Shown: in pieces, positions 61,902 through 64,000 of the stretch | Numbering within the stretch: position 1 is the first letter of the stretch | How the letters are laid out: every line of letters begins with the position of its first letter | NCBI GenBank assembly: GCA_910584375.1 | Contig: CAJUAH010000005.1 | Location: forward strand, 119,329 to 183,328 | Source of the DNA: an uncultured Acetatifactor sp. | GTDB taxonomy: Bacteria > Bacillota > Clostridia > Lachnospirales > Lachnospiraceae | DNA length: 64,000 bases | Direction: 5' to 3' | Position numbers and translations under genes: made by a program | Notes under the pieces: generated by a model | The model's database searches: none | The model's input: only the letters and a program-made list of their open reading frames with translations | What the model was told of the DNA's origin: nothing

Positions 61902-63317
61902 ATGAGTGGAAACAGAAAAACGGAATTGATAAAAAATACGATTATTATTGCGCTTGGCCAGATATGCACTAAATTTCTCTGGATGCTGATCCTTCCTGTA
62001 TATACCCAGGTTTTAAAACCGGAGGAGTTTGGTCTGTTTGATTTATATTCAACATATTGGATGCTGCTGGGCTTTATTATCTTTTTACAGGCCGAGCAGG
62101 GAATTTTTCGATTTTTAATTGAGGCTGAGGAGAATAAAACAGAGCAAAAGGCAATTATCTCTACAGGTTTTTGGGGCGTGCTTTTTAACAGTATCGTATT
62201 TTCGGCTGTTTTTGTTTTGGTCGGATTTTTTGTAAATGATCCGTATCAATATTATCTTCTGGCAATCACCCTTGCGTCTTCCTGGAGCGGTTTTTTATTA
62301 CAAATTTGCAGGGGACTGGGCGATAACAAAACATACGCGGTTGGAGGCGTTATCTGTGCGGCAATCAATTTGTTATGCAATGTTATTTTTGTTTTTTGGT
62401 TGAGAATCGGGGTAAGCGGTCTTTTTTACGGTGCCTTTTTTGGCAATTTAGTCTGCGTGATGTTTATTGTCTTTGCAAAACGTCTTTGGAATTATGTTCG
62501 CTTTTGCAGCATAAATAAAGTTATATTACGGCATTTGCTGAAGTACTGTTTCCCGTTGATTCCGAACTCCATATCCTGGTGGTGCGTATATGCGTCTGAC
62601 CGTAGTATTACGGCAGTGATGCTCGGGACGGCGGCCAATGGGGCACTGGCTGTAGCAAGTCGTTTTTCAACGATTCTTTCAAGCGTATACAATATGTTTC
62701 ATCTGTCATGGGTGGAATCGGCATCCCGACATATCCATGACTCGGATGCCGAGCGGTATTTTTTTGATGTTATCAATGTATTTTTCCGATTCTTTTTTTC
62801 ACTGTTTATTATAGTGCTCCCGATATTCTCGCTTTGCTTTTCATATATAATTGGACAGGGCTATGAGGAGTCATATGCCCTTTTCCCAATGTATCTTGTC
62901 GCCGCAATGCTAAATGTGGTACAGGGATTATACAGCGTGGTCTATATAGCGCAAAAGGAAACAAAGGAACTTGCAAAATCAACTGTAATCTCGGCAGTTG
63001 TAAATGTGTTAGTATATATTGTTCTGATAAAAACATGCGGTCTTTTGGCTGCCGGATTATCTACAGCCATCGCATATGCGGTGGTTACAATCTGGCGCTA
63101 CTTTGACGTGCAAAAGTATATAAGAGTTCGGTTAGAAAGAAAACTTTTGATATCCGCAAGCGCTGTTTCTGTAATTGTTTTATATGTATATTATATGAAA
63201 AGTTTTACCGAAAATATAATGTTGCTTATGATTATGATTTTTTATGCCATTTTTATAAACAGAAAAACGATTCTAAGGATGCTTAATAAAATATATAGAA
63301 AGACGGTTACTTCATGA
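61902..63317 (+). CDS. wzx: Polysaccharide flippase (Wzx/MATE-like)
   Basis: 471 residues, about 12-14 membrane segments. N-terminal NTIIIALGQICTKFLWMLIL and PVYTQVLKPEEFGLFDLYST match the polysaccharide transporter family (PST/Wzx) that flips lipid-linked repeat units for Wzy polymerisation. The 3' end overlaps the next gene by four bases. Wzx/Wzy/Wzz genes together indicate the Wzy-dependent route. Confidence 0.93.
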   Translation: MSGNRKTELIKNTIIIALGQICTKFLWMLILPVYTQVLKPEEFGLFDLYSTYWMLLGFIIFLQAEQGIFRFLIEAEENKTEQKAIISTGFWGVLFNSIVFSAVFVLVGFFVNDPYQYYLLAITLASSWSGFLLQICRGLGDNKTYAVGGVICAAINLLCNVIFVFWLRIGVSGLFYGAFFGNLVCVMFIVFAKRLWNYVRFCSINKVILRHLLKYCFPLIPNSISWWCVYASDRSITAVMLGTAANGALAVASRFSTILSSVYNMFHLSWVESASRHIHDSDAERYFFDVINVFFRFFFSLFIIVLPIFSLCFSYIIGQGYEESYALFPMYLVAAMLNVVQGLYSVVYIAQKETKELAKSTVISAVVNVLVYIVLIKTCGLLAAGLSTAIAYAVVTIWRYFDVQKYIRVRLERKLLISASAVSVIVLYVYYMKSFTENIMLLMIMIFYAIFINRKTILRMLNKIYRKTVTS

Positions 63318-63988
63318 AAAGTATAGAAAAGACCAAATGTTGTGGCTGTACCGCATGCCAGCATGCATGCCCACATAATGCCATTAAAATGAAAGAGGAT
63401 GAGCAGGGATTCAAATATCCGGAGATAGACGCCTTGCGCTGTAATCATTGTGGGCTTTGCCGGGAAATCTGTCCGTTTACAATATTAAAAAAGTCTGTGA
63501 CACCACATTATCAAGTATATGCCGCGAGGCACAAGAGCGAAGAAGTTTTGGAACATTCGTCTTCCGGCGGAATGTTTACGGCCTTTTCAGACTATGTACT
63601 TAATAAAGAGGGAATTGTATACGGGTGCGGATATGACAGCGATTTCAGGCTTGTATACCGACGTGCTGCGGACAGGAGCAGCCGTGACTCCTTATGCGGT
63701 TCTAAATATGTGCAATCCGATTTGGGCGACTGTTATGTTCAGATTAAAAAAGATCTGAAAGATGGAAAACATGTTTGCTTTATCGGTACTCCGTGTCAAT
63801 GTGCTGGTCTGCAATCATTTCTTACAGGTGCAGATACCTCGCGATTAGTTACAATAGCGCTCATCTGTCACGGAGTTCCCTCTCCAAAGTTATTCCGGGA
63901 GTATCTGGAATATTGTAATGGGAAGCGAAAAGCAAAAATAATTAATTACTCAAACTTCCCACATCCCAAACCAGATAAAATCCCTTGA
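63314..63988 (+). pseudogene. F420H2-dehydrogenase beta-subunit-like Fe-S protein, truncated
   Basis: 224 residues before TGA at 63986-63988; homologs are normally near 400. Two ferredoxin-like cysteine clusters (CCGCTACQHACP and CNHCGLCREICP) are followed by the SSSGGMF and FIGTPCQCAGL motifs. After KIINYSN the sequence departs from the family, in all three frames, so a 3' truncation by insertion or deletion at about 63950 is likely; the rest may lie beyond the window. These proteins are often paired with pyruvyl transferases in EPS loci. Confidence 0.75.
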
Positions 63989-64000
63989 GCTTCCGGCTTT

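Noticed and set aside
1..64000. rRNA, tRNA genes, CRISPR arrays, complete insertion sequences
   Set aside because: Looked for on both strands; no convincing cloverleaf with tRNA motifs, regular spaced repeats or transposase with terminal repeats was found.

Overview
The window looks like a chromosomal segment of a spore-forming Clostridia bacterium, most probably a Lachnospiraceae member. The reasons are spoIVA, a tyrosine T-box leader, the der-plsY-gpsA run beside a DUF512 radical SAM gene, an oxygen-sensitive class III ribonucleotide reductase, a long (about 400-residue) PRPP synthetase, and a moderately GC-rich core. Assignment is from gene content only. I saw no rRNA, tRNA, CRISPR array or phage module.

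Layout. 1-5547: ribosome assembly/repair run rbgA-lepB-rnhB-(fliK-like)-(flhB-tail-like)-yraN-pgeF, which preserves the ylqF-rnhB-ylqG-ylqH order known from Bacillus. 5592-9072: two-component system. 9136-10332: PRPP synthetase, divergent. 10511-15500: DUF512-der-plsY-gpsA, interrupted by an AT-rich orphan gene. 15586-15927: a type I toxin/antisense RNA cassette not found by ordinary gene length cut-offs. 15962-20851: metF, an unknown protein, and a MoxR/VWA pair with a flavin-binding gene between them. 21017-24778: a large lipoprotein followed by an ECF sigma factor and its zinc-type anti-sigma factor. 24802-26516: T-box-controlled tyrS. 26647-31814: MFS transporter, spoIVA, an Rpn-like nuclease, an HTH-VOC fusion and a zinc-ribbon protein. 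31846-36262: nucleoside/purine salvage (punA-cdd-amidohydrolase-NCS2 permease) behind a promoter with a cloverleaf-like leader. 36357-40066: MutS-like membrane ATPase, small membrane protein, HAD phosphatase, WYL regulator. 40155-43577: NrdR-controlled nrdD-nrdG-dut.

43680 to the right edge is a large exopolysaccharide (EPS) locus. It opens with a tyrosine recombinase whose stop codon lies inside a perfect 22-bp inverted repeat; the second copy lies 166 bp away, just upstream of the first EPS gene. The enclosed segment has promoter-like sequences on both strands, so this has the form of an invertible promoter switch. Next come the regulatory and assembly genes (CpsB phosphatase, Wzz, CpsD kinase with a tyrosine-rich repeat tail, class B sortase, LCP ligase, a PKTGD-anchored surface protein, the initiating sugar-phosphate transferase, the NusG paralog LoaP). 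After an AAA/nuclease gene the base composition falls sharply and a variable cassette follows: glycosyltransferases, a radical SAM/SPASM protein, a Wzy polymerase, a pyruvyl transferase, a Wzx flippase and an Fe-S protein. The wzy gene is frameshifted at a (TA)5 tract: one TA fewer restores a normal C-terminus that runs into the next gene's start. The last gene also ends early just before the window edge. The locus therefore shows two candidate phase-variation devices, a DNA inversion and a dinucleotide tract.
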